From: a virus
Reading direction: 5' to 3' (one strand)
DNA: 22,204 bases
IMG/VR virus record: IMGVR_UViG_3300046792_000052
Span: 1-22,204 of that record
Below the pieces are notes generated by a model that saw nothing but the letters and a program-made list of their open reading frames with translations, was not told where the DNA came from and did no database searches. The position numbers and the translations under genes were made by a program. Below are positions 1 to 6,661 of this stretch, piece by piece (positions within the stretch are counted from its first letter, which is position 1; the number at the start of each line of letters is the position of its first letter).

Positions 1-48
1 CCCGAGAAAGCGCACCGGGCTTAACAACGATCAACCAGGTAGTTGACT

Positions 49-744
49 ATGGCAAACGCCGCAAAAACCACGGGCAGACCACGCGGCCGGCCCCGTAAGG
101 CACTCACGAACGCCGCGGCACCCGCGAAACGTGAGGCAAACGCGGTAGTACCTATCCAGGGCGACGAGCCAAATTTTTCAAGCGAGGGGGCACGCCTGCT
201 CGCGTCGGCACGCGGCACGATGCAAGTGATCGCCGACGCGGTTGGCGCGACGAAACAGGCCGTGAGCTTGTGGCGCACCGGCGCGCGTGTGCCCGACGAG
301 CCGGCCCGGCGCAAGTTGCACGCGACGCTCAAGATCCCACTCGGTGCGTGGGACGTGCCGCCGCACGCGACGCTCAACCAGGCCGACGACGACGAGCCAC
401 CACCCGCGCCATGGTTCCCGATCACCGGTGCCGGTGCCGAACCGAGCGCGCTCGAGGATTGCACTCGCCTGCTCGCGTTGTTGCGCTCTCAACTCAACCG
501 GCACGACTTACTAGGCCGCGAGCGTGTGCAACTCGGCGACGCGTTTGCCCGTGCACTCACGCAAAAAGAGCGGCTCGAACGCGCGCGCGAAATGGTCGAA
601 CCGCGCACGATAAAAGAACACGTCGAGTGGCGGCGACTCAAACGCCTAATCATCGACGCACTGTTACCGCACCCGGCCGCGAGCAAGGCCGTTGAGGCCG
701 CGATACTGCGCGTGCTCGGCGAGGATGCCGACGTCAACGAGTAG
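49..744 (+). CDS. AT-hook/helix-turn-helix DNA-binding protein; possible terminase small subunit or phage regulator
   Basis: A 231-aa protein starting at ATG 49; a TTG six bases upstream is in frame but less likely. Residues 9-17 (GRPRGRPRK) form a classic AT-hook. Residues 49-101 look like an XRE/Cro-type helix-turn-helix, with the recognition segment GATKQAVSLWRTG followed by VPDEPARRKLHATLKIPLGAW. A charged helical C-terminal part (about 135-231) may oligomerise. The position two genes before the large terminase fits a small terminase subunit, which recognises phage DNA for packaging. The HTH could equally belong to a transcription regulator. It is paralogous to the HTH protein at 3012-3269. 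A GGTANTACC operator-like site lies inside its coding sequence at 144-160. DNA binding is well supported; the exact role is not. Confidence 0.75.
   Translation: MANAAKTTGRPRGRPRKALTNAAAPAKREANAVVPIQGDEPNFSSEGARLLASARGTMQVIADAVGATKQAVSLWRTGARVPDEPARRKLHATLKIPLGAWDVPPHATLNQADDDEPPPAPWFPITGAGAEPSALEDCTRLLALLRSQLNRHDLLGRERVQLGDAFARALTQKERLERAREMVEPRTIKEHVEWRRLKRLIIDALLPHPAASKAVEAAILRVLGEDADVNE
144..160 (+). promoter_or_regulatory. Operator-like dyad motif, copy 1 (GGTAGTACC-TAT-CCAGG)
   Basis: A 9-bp dyad core at 144-152 is followed after 3 bp by CCAGG at 156-160. It is one of eight copies in the window matching GGTANTACC, 3 bp, YCNRG. It lies about 95 bp inside the first gene, where a repressor or stoperator could act on transcription entering the late region. 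The motif is directly visible; its function is inferred. Confidence 0.55.
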
Positions 745-770
745 TGCACCGGTGTACTCGTGCACCGGTG
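744..770 (+). repeat. 11-bp direct repeat containing CACCGGTG palindromes
   Basis: GTGCACCGGTG occurs at 744-754 and again at 760-770, with a start-to-start distance of 16 bp. Each copy contains the 8-bp palindrome CACCGGTG, so the two copies can also pair with each other as a short hairpin. It occupies the 46-bp gap between the first gene and the small HTH gene at 791. It could be a small operator, a weak hairpin or an attenuator. There is no T-tract, so an intrinsic terminator is unlikely. Confidence 0.5.
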
Positions 771-790
771 AACCGAGGAGACACACGATC

Positions 791-1006
791 ATGCGTCCAT
801 TCACAACCGGAAAATGCCGCGCGCTCACGGCCGCGCACGTCGACGACATAGCGATCAAGTACCTCAAAGGTGCCACGATCGAACAACTCGCACTCGAGTA
901 CCAAGTGAGCACCACGCCGATCCGAAACGCACTCAGGATCCGGCGCGTACCGGCTCGCAAGGGTGGGCCGCGCCGCGTGTCGGTGCGCAACCAGGTGAGC
1001 GCGTGA
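791..1006 (+). CDS. Small helix-turn-helix protein
   Basis: A 71-aa protein starting at ATG 791, preceded by a purine-rich GAGGAG at 775-780. An open frame extends further upstream, but the RBS-spaced ATG gives the better start. Residues about 15-50 resemble a resolvase/LuxR-style helix-turn-helix (HVDDIAIKYLKGATIEQLALEYQVS, then TTPIRNALRIRRV), followed by a basic tail. Such small HTH proteins near terminase genes can be DNA-recognition or regulatory factors. Its stop overlaps the GTG start of the next gene, so the two are probably translationally coupled. Target and role are unknown. Confidence 0.7.
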   Translation: MRPFTTGKCRALTAAHVDDIAIKYLKGATIEQLALEYQVSTTPIRNALRIRRVPARKGGPRRVSVRNQVSA

Positions 1007-1356
1007 GGCCGGCACAAGCGGATCCGGCCGCGCCGCACACGCTCGCCGACCTGCCCAACTTTTGGGATGAGCGGCGGCACCGGCAAGGCAACCCGGATCT
1101 GTCGACGTGCGCGGCCGATCTGTCGGTGGCGCTGCAACACACCCTCGCCGTGTTGCGGGCTCACGGGCACGCGTTGTCACACGAGCACAACGCCGACGCG
1201 TACTCGGTGGGGCAAGCGCGCGGCCTCATGCTCGCGCACGACTTGCTCACGGGCACGGTGCCGCTCGACTGTGTGCCCGTCGTGCTCGTGCGGCGCGTGC
1301 CGCCACCCGACGCACCGGCCGCCGCACCGGACACGTACCCGTTCAAACGAGGTTGA
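1003..1356 (+). CDS. Hypothetical protein upstream of terminase
   Basis: A 117-aa protein beginning at GTG 1003, which overlaps the previous stop by a GTGA junction. It has no motif I recognise. The middle (about residues 35-85) is probably helical, with several histidines (HTLAVLRAHGHALSHEHNADAYSVG). The C-terminus is proline/alanine-rich. The tight coupling to the HTH gene and the terminase GTG four bases after its stop show it belongs to the packaging operon. It could be a packaging accessory protein; no function is assigned. Confidence 0.6.
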   Translation: MRPAQADPAAPHTLADLPNFWDERRHRQGNPDLSTCAADLSVALQHTLAVLRAHGHALSHEHNADAYSVGQARGLMLAHDLLTGTVPLDCVPVVLVRRVPPPDAPAAAPDTYPFKRG

Positions 1357-1359
1357 ACC

Positions 1360-3024
1360 GTGGTAACCAGCTCACTCGCGTTCGAGGTGCAGAAACGGCG
1401 CGGCCCCGGCCGGCCGCCGAAACGCGACGAGCCGTTGCCCACGTTCATCGGTGACTTTGCGGCCGACTTTTTCCCGGCCCTACACGCGTCGTTCGGCATC
1501 ACGTTCCCGTCACCGATCTACCGGGCCGATCCGGTCCGGTTCTCACGCGAGATCCTCGGCGTCGACCCGTGGGCAAAGCAGATCGAGATCCTCGAGCGGG
1601 TGCGCGACTACCCGCGTGTAGCGATCAAGTCGGGGCACAAAGTCGGCAAGTCACATTCGGCCGCGCAACTGGCACTCTGGTTTTACTGCGCGTTTGACGC
1701 CGCGCGCGTCGTCATGACGAGCACCACGAGCCGTCAGGTCGACGAGATCCTATGGCGCGAACTACGCATGATGCTGGCACGGTCGGGCCGGTGCGTGGCG
1801 TGTAAGGCCGAGCTCCTCGACAACCCCGCGGCTCGTGTTCCGCGGCCGTGTCCGCACTCGAGCTTGATCGACGGCGAGCTCGGCGACTTGGCACGTACCG
1901 GCCTCAAGAGTGACGACTTTCGGGAGATCGTCGGGTTCACTGCGCGTCAAGGTGAGGCCGTTGCCGGCATTAGCGGCGAGAACGTTTTGTACATCGTCGA
2001 CGAGGCGAGCGGCGTACCGAAAGAGATCTACGAAGCGATCGAGGGCAACCGAGCAGGTTCCGCGCGGCTCGTGTTGATGGGCAACCCGACGCAAAACGAG
2101 GGCGAGTTTTACGACGCGTTTCACTCGAAAAAGGATCGCTTTTACACGTGCGTCACCGTCAGTTCGGAGGAGTCGCCGAACGTCGTGAGCGGCAAGCGGT
2201 TGATCCCGGGGCTCGCCATGCCGGAATGGATCGCCGAGAAAAAGGAGGAATGGGGCGAGAAAAGCGCGCTGTATCTCGTGCGCGTCAAGGGTGAATTCGC
2301 GGAACACGAGGAGGGTAAGATCTTCTCGCTGCACACGATCGGCGAGGCCGAAAAACGATGGAGCGAGACACCGGCCGAGGGGCGTTTGTACATCGGGCTC
2401 GATCCCGCGGGTGAACGGGGCCGCGGTGACGAGATCGTGTTCGCGGCTCGACGCGGCCTCAAGTTGCTAGAGCTCGTGCCACGGCGCGGCCTCGACGAAC
2501 AAGGGCACCTCGCCGAGCTATTGCGGATCGTGCAACGGTTGCGGCAACCGCGCGAAACCGTCGTCGTCGTCGTCGATCGCGAGGGTGAGATCGGTAGTCG
2601 CGTCAACCGCGCGATCCGCGAGTATGCCGACGATCACCCCGGCGAGCTCGAGGTAGTGTCGGTGCGCGCGTCGGATCGGAGCATGCGACAACCCGAGCTA
2701 TACGCGAGGATGCGCGACGCGCTCGCCGGCTCGCTCGCGGCCTGGTTTGACTCGGGTGGTGCGATTGTCGAGGATGCCAAGCTCGCTCGCGATCTGCACT
2801 CGCTCGAGTGGCGACTATTGCCGAACGGGCAAGCGAAAGTCACCGACAAGGAAACGTTGCGCAAGTTGCTCGGCCGCTCGCCGGATCGGTACGACGCGCT
2901 TGCCCTCGCCACGTGGGAACCGCTCTCGTTGCGTGAGTACACCGGCACCGGCTCGATCGCCGTGTTGCCCGAGGCGACGACTCGACTTGATCCCTACGCC
3001 GCGGCGGCAAAGTGGCGGCGATAG
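1360..3024 (+). CDS. Terminase large subunit (packaging ATPase/nuclease)
   Basis: A 554-aa protein starting at GTG 1360. It drives ATP-dependent DNA translocation into the procapsid through the portal and cuts the DNA. The ATPase domain shows a Walker A-like SGHKVGKS (residues 91-98), a Walker B strand with acidic pair VLYIVDEASG (209-218), and a coupling-like segment LMGNPTQ (239-245). The C-terminal RNase H-like nuclease shows three acidic positions: GLDPAG (D348), VVVVVDREG (D406) and DRYDALALA (D509/D512). Length and domain order fit Mu gp28-like and other large terminases. Unusual features are a Cys-rich insert between Walker A and B (C145, C148, C164, H166), which could bind zinc, and an AT-hook-like GPGRPPKR near the N-terminus. 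Confidence 0.95.
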   Translation: MVTSSLAFEVQKRRGPGRPPKRDEPLPTFIGDFAADFFPALHASFGITFPSPIYRADPVRFSREILGVDPWAKQIEILERVRDYPRVAIKSGHKVGKSHSAAQLALWFYCAFDAARVVMTSTTSRQVDEILWRELRMMLARSGRCVACKAELLDNPAARVPRPCPHSSLIDGELGDLARTGLKSDDFREIVGFTARQGEAVAGISGENVLYIVDEASGVPKEIYEAIEGNRAGSARLVLMGNPTQNEGEFYDAFHSKKDRFYTCVTVSSEESPNVVSGKRLIPGLAMPEWIAEKKEEWGEKSALYLVRVKGEFAEHEEGKIFSLHTIGEAEKRWSETPAEGRLYIGLDPAGERGRGDEIVFAARRGLKLLELVPRRGLDEQGHLAELLRIVQRLRQPRETVVVVVDREGEIGSRVNRAIREYADDHPGELEVVSVRASDRSMRQPELYARMRDALAGSLAAWFDSGGAIVEDAKLARDLHSLEWRLLPNGQAKVTDKETLRKLLGRSPDRYDALALATWEPLSLREYTGTGSIAVLPEATTRLDPYAAAAKWRR

Positions 3025-3269
3025 GCGGCCGTCGACGTCTCCTCGCCGTGATCCAAGTGATCGGCGCGCGTGAAGTTGCGGCCCGGGTGCGCGTGCACGA
3101 AAGCAACGTGAGCCGGTGGGCATCGGGGCAGTGGCTACCGAGCTACCGTGCGCGTGTGGCGCTCGAGGTGCACTGTCAGATCCCACGTGAATCGTGGCCG
3201 GCCACCAGGCTAGGTAATACCGCGTGGGCTACTCGAGTAGGTACTACCCGATTGCAGACAACGCGTTGA
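3012..3269 (+). CDS. XRE-like helix-turn-helix DNA-binding protein
   Basis: An 85-aa protein from GTG 3012, overlapping the end of the terminase gene. Residues about 9-62 form an HTH: LLAVIQVIGAREVAARVRV, then HESNVSRWASGQWLPSYRAR, ending in IPRESW. It aligns with the HTH of the first gene over about 52 residues with one gap, sharing VSxW, G, P, ARxxL and IPxxxW. The last third, NTAWATRVGTTRLQTTR, is low in complexity. Its DNA carries two operator-like dyads (3205-3221 and 3232-3248), so the C-terminal sequence may be constrained at DNA level. It could be an autoregulating repressor or activator, or a packaging cofactor. The HTH assignment is good; the role is unknown. Confidence 0.72.
   Translation: MAAIGGRRRLLAVIQVIGAREVAARVRVHESNVSRWASGQWLPSYRARVALEVHCQIPRESWPATRLGNTAWATRVGTTRLQTTR
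3205..3221 (-). promoter_or_regulatory. Operator-like dyad motif, copy 2 (reverse orientation)
   Basis: On the + strand CCAGG (3205-3209), CTA, GGTAATACC (3213-3221). Read on the minus strand this is GGTATTACC-TAG-CCTGG, matching the window consensus. It lies in the 3' end of the HTH gene, about 110 bp before the portal start. Its centre is 27 bp from the next copy. Confidence 0.6.
3232..3248 (-). promoter_or_regulatory. Operator-like dyad motif, copy 3 (reverse orientation)
   Basis: The core GGTACTACC at 3240-3248 is preceded by CTCGAG at 3232-3237. Read on the minus strand it is GGTAGTACC-TAC-TCGAG. The TCGAG half matches the copy at 15914. The same orientation and short spacing as the copy at 3205-3221 suggest cooperative binding by one protein. 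Confidence 0.6.
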
Positions 3270-3332
3270 CGCTCGAGGCCGAACCTTACTTGCGCGACTA
3301 GCACCACGCGCGCGTGCGACACCCCGATCGCG

Positions 3333-4739
3333 ATGGGTGCACGTGAACGATTGTTGCGCGCAAGCGCGGCCCTGCTCGGGATCTCGACATACGAGAAACC
3401 CGGCGCCGAGGCCGTCGGGCCGAGCGTCGAGCAGATCGAACGTATTCGCCGCACCCTCGGCGGCAACCTGCAACCGATCCCGATCTCGCGGCCCCGGTGG
3501 TACCTCGCCGACCTTGAAACGGCCGTGTACCTCGCCAACCAGGGCGATCTTTCATGGGCCGCCGAACTCATGTCGACGGCTCGATCTGACGGTGTGTTGT
3601 CCGGCGTGTTGTCGACGCGCACCGGTGGGCTCGTGCGGTTGCCGAAACGGTTTCGCGGCGATCCCGAGATCATTGCCGCACTCGAACTCGGGCACGACGT
3701 AGCGCGCTCGGTGTTCGACGAAATGTTTCCGGCGTCCGAACTCGCCACGTTTGCCGCCGACGGGTTGTTGCTCGGTGTCGCGATCGGCGAACTCGTGCCG
3801 GTGGTGGGCCGCGACTACCCCGTGTTTTGCCGGCTCGATCCGCAATTCCTCATGTACCGCTGGAACGAGGGCCGGTGGTACTTTCGCTCGAACGCCGGCC
3901 CGCTCCCGATCACACCCGGTGACGGCCGGTGGATCTTGCACACGCCGGGTGGCCGTACTGCGCCGTGGCAGAACGCGCTATGGCGTGCCGTCGGCCGCGC
4001 GTACATCCGAAAGGATCACGCGAGTCTGTACAAGGACGAGTGGGAAGCTAAGCTAGCGAACCCCGCGCGCGTTGCGTACGCACCGAGCGGCTCGGTTGAG
4101 GCGCAAAAGGATACCTTCTTTCGTCAAGTCATGGCGTGGGGTGTCAATACGGTTTTCGGTCTGACACCCGGGTACGAGATCAAGCTCCTCGAGTCGAACG
4201 GCCGCGGGTACGACTCGTTCCTCAAGACAATCGCCGATCAAAACGCCGAGATGACGATCTGTGTCGCCGGCCAAACCGTCACGACGACGGGAGGCGCGGG
4301 GTTTCAGAACTCGGACATTCACGCGACGATCCGATCTGACTTGATCCAGTCGACGGCCGGCGACCTCGCCCACACGCTCAACACTCAGGGGATCCCGGCG
4401 TTCGTCGAGGCGCGGTACGGCGTTGACGCGCTCGAACGTGCTCCCGTCGTCGAGTGGGACACGACGCCGCCGAGTGACCGCAACGTCGAGGCGCAAGGCA
4501 TTGTCACGATCGCGCAAGGCATCGATCAGTTGACGACTGCACTCGCCGCGCACGGCCGCGAACTCGACATTGACGCACTCGCGCAACGGTTCGCGCTCCC
4601 GTTGCGCGGCGTCGTCGGCACCGTGAGCGGGGTGCAAGTCGATCCAAGCGACGTCGCCGATAATGCCGCCGAGGCCGTCGACGGCGAGCCACCAACACCA
4701 CCGGCACCGGGGCCGCGCCTCGTTCGGGAGGCCGCCTAA
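3333..4739 (+). CDS. Portal protein (Mu gp29-like, DUF935 type)
   Basis: A 468-aa protein starting at ATG 3333, with no strong ribosome-binding site. Portals form the dodecameric ring at one head vertex through which DNA is packaged and to which the tail joins. The mid-protein segment VYLANQGDLSWAAELMSTA, then SDGVLSGVLSTR, and the late segment VAGQTVTTTGGAGFQNSDIH, then IRSDLIQSTAGDLAHTLN, are typical of the DUF935/Mu gp29 family. The C-terminal tail (about 435-468) is Pro/Ala-rich and disordered. It lies between terminase and head protease as expected. Its TAA stop overlaps the next ATG (TAATG). Two operator-like sites lie just upstream. Confidence 0.9.
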   Translation: MGARERLLRASAALLGISTYEKPGAEAVGPSVEQIERIRRTLGGNLQPIPISRPRWYLADLETAVYLANQGDLSWAAELMSTARSDGVLSGVLSTRTGGLVRLPKRFRGDPEIIAALELGHDVARSVFDEMFPASELATFAADGLLLGVAIGELVPVVGRDYPVFCRLDPQFLMYRWNEGRWYFRSNAGPLPITPGDGRWILHTPGGRTAPWQNALWRAVGRAYIRKDHASLYKDEWEAKLANPARVAYAPSGSVEAQKDTFFRQVMAWGVNTVFGLTPGYEIKLLESNGRGYDSFLKTIADQNAEMTICVAGQTVTTTGGAGFQNSDIHATIRSDLIQSTAGDLAHTLNTQGIPAFVEARYGVDALERAPVVEWDTTPPSDRNVEAQGIVTIAQGIDQLTTALAAHGRELDIDALAQRFALPLRGVVGTVSGVQVDPSDVADNAAEAVDGEPPTPPAPGPRLVREAA

Positions 4740-6190
4740 TGCGTCGTCGGTACGATCGGCAAGGGATCCTAGCCCTCTATCCGCAAGCGTTTTTCGAGAT
4801 GTTCGTTGAGCACGAACCGGCCGACGTCACGACGGTTGACGGCAACGCGGTGATCACGATCCGCGGGCCGCTCGAACATCACGAGGGGTGGTGGACCGAT
4901 TCGTACGAAGCGATCCTCGATCGCGTCACGTCGGCGTGTAGCGGCACCGCGTCGACGATCATACTCAAGATCGACTCACCCGGGGGCGAGTTGTTCGGTT
5001 GCTTTGACGCGGCCCGCGCGATCCGTGCTCGGTGCAAGGCGGCCGGTAAGCGGCTCGTTGCGTACGTCGAGGGGTGTGCCTGCTCGGCGGCATACGCGCT
5101 CGCGTGTGCGGCCGACGAGATCGTTATCAGCGAGACCGCGTACGCCGGCTCGATCGGCATCCTGATCACCCGCGTCGATCTGACGGTTCGCGACGCACAC
5201 GAGGGTATCGGGTTCGCACTCGTCGCGAGTGGCAAGCGTAAGGCCGACGGCCACGTTCACTCGTCGCTTACGACTCCCGAGCTCGAGGCAATGCAAGCGC
5301 AATGCAACGCGCTCGCCGAGCTGTTTTTTGAGCTCGTCGCCTCGTTGCGCAACGTGGGCACCGACGCGGTACGCGCGCTCGAGGCCGATATTTTCCACGG
5401 CCCGCGGGCCGTCGAGGTTGGGCTCGCAACGCGAGTGGCTAGTTACGACGAGCTCCTCGAGCAACTCAAGAAAGGTCCAGTCATGCCGCCAGAAAATCAG
5501 GAACCCGAGGAGCAAGCCTCGAGCTCGTCGAAAGACATCGACGACGCACGCGCCGCGCTCGAACGAGCCGCGGCCGAGGGCAACGAGAAAGCGCAACTCG
5601 CACTCGCCGCACTCGCCGACAACGGCCCCGGCGACGACGACGAGGAAAAAGACGACGAGCCCGAGGAGGAAAAGAGCGCGGCTCGCGGTGCCGGCACGAG
5701 CGTGAGCGCGTCGTCGGCCGCCGACCTCGCCGCCACCGTCAAGGCGCAAGGGGCACGCCTCGCCAAGCTCGAACGTGAGAAAGACTCGATCGAGCTCAAA
5801 GCCTTGCTCGCGTCACGGCCCGATCTCGGCAAGCCGCTCGCCGCGCACCTCGCGTCGATGCCGTACGCCGACGCAAAAGCGATCGTCGACAAGATGCCGA
5901 AACCGGCCACGCCAAACAAGGCCGACAAGGCGGCCGGCGCCGTCGTTGCCGCCACCCGCGGCGACACTCAGAACGATCGCACGACGGCCCCACCGTCGAG
6001 CGCCAAGTCGGCCGACGACAAGGCATTCGATCGCGCGTTCGGTGGCGGCCTCGGCGACAACCCCACCGGGATCAAGCGCGAGGGCACGTCGTTGATCTTT
6101 GACGCGGCCGGCGCGGCTCGTGCCCGTCAACAGTCTGCACACCGTCAGAACACGCCGCGCACTGTCGGCGAGAAAGGGGCCGCAGAATGA
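4739..6190 (+). CDS. Head maturation protease (S49/SppA-like) fused to a C-terminal scaffold
   Basis: A 483-aa protein starting at ATG 4739. Residues about 35-245 are a ClpP/crotonase-fold S49 protease. They include ILKIDSPGGELFG (75-87), a nucleophile region GCACSAAYALACAADEI (S116 likely catalytic), AYAGSIGIL (135-142), and ASGKRKADG (about 163-171) carrying the probable general-base lysine. Such proteases cleave scaffold and capsid during head maturation. From about residue 249 onward it is acidic, Ala/Glu-rich and helical with a coiled coil (ARLAKLEREKDSIELKALL), typical of an internal scaffold. This matches the Mu I/Z and lambda C/Nu3 arrangement. Its stop overlaps the next start (ATGA). 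Confidence 0.9.
   Translation: MRRRYDRQGILALYPQAFFEMFVEHEPADVTTVDGNAVITIRGPLEHHEGWWTDSYEAILDRVTSACSGTASTIILKIDSPGGELFGCFDAARAIRARCKAAGKRLVAYVEGCACSAAYALACAADEIVISETAYAGSIGILITRVDLTVRDAHEGIGFALVASGKRKADGHVHSSLTTPELEAMQAQCNALAELFFELVASLRNVGTDAVRALEADIFHGPRAVEVGLATRVASYDELLEQLKKGPVMPPENQEPEEQASSSSKDIDDARAALERAAAEGNEKAQLALAALADNGPGDDDEEKDDEPEEEKSAARGAGTSVSASSAADLAATVKAQGARLAKLEREKDSIELKALLASRPDLGKPLAAHLASMPYADAKAIVDKMPKPATPNKADKAAGAVVAATRGDTQNDRTTAPPSSAKSADDKAFDRAFGGGLGDNPTGIKREGTSLIFDAAGAARARQQSAHRQNTPRTVGEKGAAE
5465..5475 (+). promoter_or_regulatory. Internal ribosome-binding site for a separate scaffold protein
   Basis: CTCAAGAAAGG lies 7 nt before an in-frame ATG at 5483, inside the protease gene. 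The identical 11-mer stands before the major capsid start at 6662. The sequence also encodes residues of the long protein, so chance is possible, but the identity to a bona fide capsid RBS favours real use. Confidence 0.6.
5483..6190 (+). CDS. Putative scaffold protein made from an internal start
   Basis: A nested 235-aa product from ATG 5483, in frame with the protease and sharing its stop. It begins MPPENQEPEEQASSSSKD and is highly charged, with an acidic stretch (DDDEEKDDEPEEEK) and a coiled-coil-like segment. Scaffold proteins guide capsid subunits into a procapsid and are then cleaved or expelled. Making the scaffold separately in excess from within the protease gene is known for lambda Nu3 and Mu Z. 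The evidence here is the protein boundary at residue 249 and the RBS shared with the capsid gene. Confidence 0.65.
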   Translation: MPPENQEPEEQASSSSKDIDDARAALERAAAEGNEKAQLALAALADNGPGDDDEEKDDEPEEEKSAARGAGTSVSASSAADLAATVKAQGARLAKLEREKDSIELKALLASRPDLGKPLAAHLASMPYADAKAIVDKMPKPATPNKADKAAGAVVAATRGDTQNDRTTAPPSSAKSADDKAFDRAFGGGLGDNPTGIKREGTSLIFDAAGAARARQQSAHRQNTPRTVGEKGAAE

Positions 6191-6627
6191 CCGCCGCGGC
6201 ACATCAACGTCAACAGGTGATCGAGCGCTGGACTCACCACTTGTTCCCGCTCCTCGTCGGCACGCGTGCGTGGAAGGGTGCCGCGTGCGGCCTCGACTCG
6301 CTCACGGGCAAGGTGCAACCCATGGCGGCCGGCCTCGTCGACCTCGTGCACATCGGCACGTTTGACGAGGATGTCGACGCCACCGGGGCCGAGTGGCCGG
6401 TGCAAGTCGATCTCGGAATGGAGCTCGAGGTTCGCCGCTATGCGAACGACGGGGCCGGCCTGGTTGACGCCGCCGACGTCGGGTCGATCTGCAACTTTCT
6501 CGACGATCAAACCGTGACCATGGGTAGCGGCCCGATCGCCGGCCGCGTGTGGCACGTCGATCCGGTGCTCGGCGTTGCCGTCGAGAAACTGCAATTCCCG
6601 GCCGTGGCAGCACCCGCGCTCCCGTGA
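6187..6627 (+). CDS. Putative head decoration (capsid cement) protein
   Basis: A 146-aa protein with an ATGA overlap to the scaffold stop. It lies directly between scaffold and major capsid, the usual place for decoration proteins that stabilise the expanded shell. Beta-rich segments include VDLVHIGTFDEDVDAT, a central GSICNFLDDQTVTMGSGPIAG, and VWHVDPVLGVAVE at the end. They resemble the common decoration pattern of a value-type strand, a D-x-x-TVT turn, AG, then VxxVDxxxGVxVE. The family match is from pattern memory, so the function is likely rather than certain. Confidence 0.65.
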   Translation: MTAAAHQRQQVIERWTHHLFPLLVGTRAWKGAACGLDSLTGKVQPMAAGLVDLVHIGTFDEDVDATGAEWPVQVDLGMELEVRRYANDGAGLVDAADVGSICNFLDDQTVTMGSGPIAGRVWHVDPVLGVAVEKLQFPAVAAPALP

Positions 6628-6641
6628 GCGGGCTCGAACAC

Positions 6642-6652
6642 CTCAAGAAAGG
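6642..6652 (+). promoter_or_regulatory. Ribosome-binding site of the major capsid gene
   Basis: CTCAAGAAAGG, followed by a purine-rich stretch (AAATAGGA), lies 9 nt before ATG 6662. It is identical to the 11-mer before the internal scaffold start at 5483. The 34-bp gap around it separates the decoration and capsid genes. Confidence 0.6.
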
Positions 6653-6661
6653 AAATAGGAC

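Noticed and set aside
1-48. Possible gene end or promoter at the window start
   Set aside because: Only 48 bases, with no clear -35/-10 pair or strong ribosome-binding site; nothing supportable.
35-51. CCAGGTAGT just before the first gene as a ninth operator
   Set aside because: CCAGG and GGTAGT overlap instead of being 3 bp apart, and the TACC half is missing.
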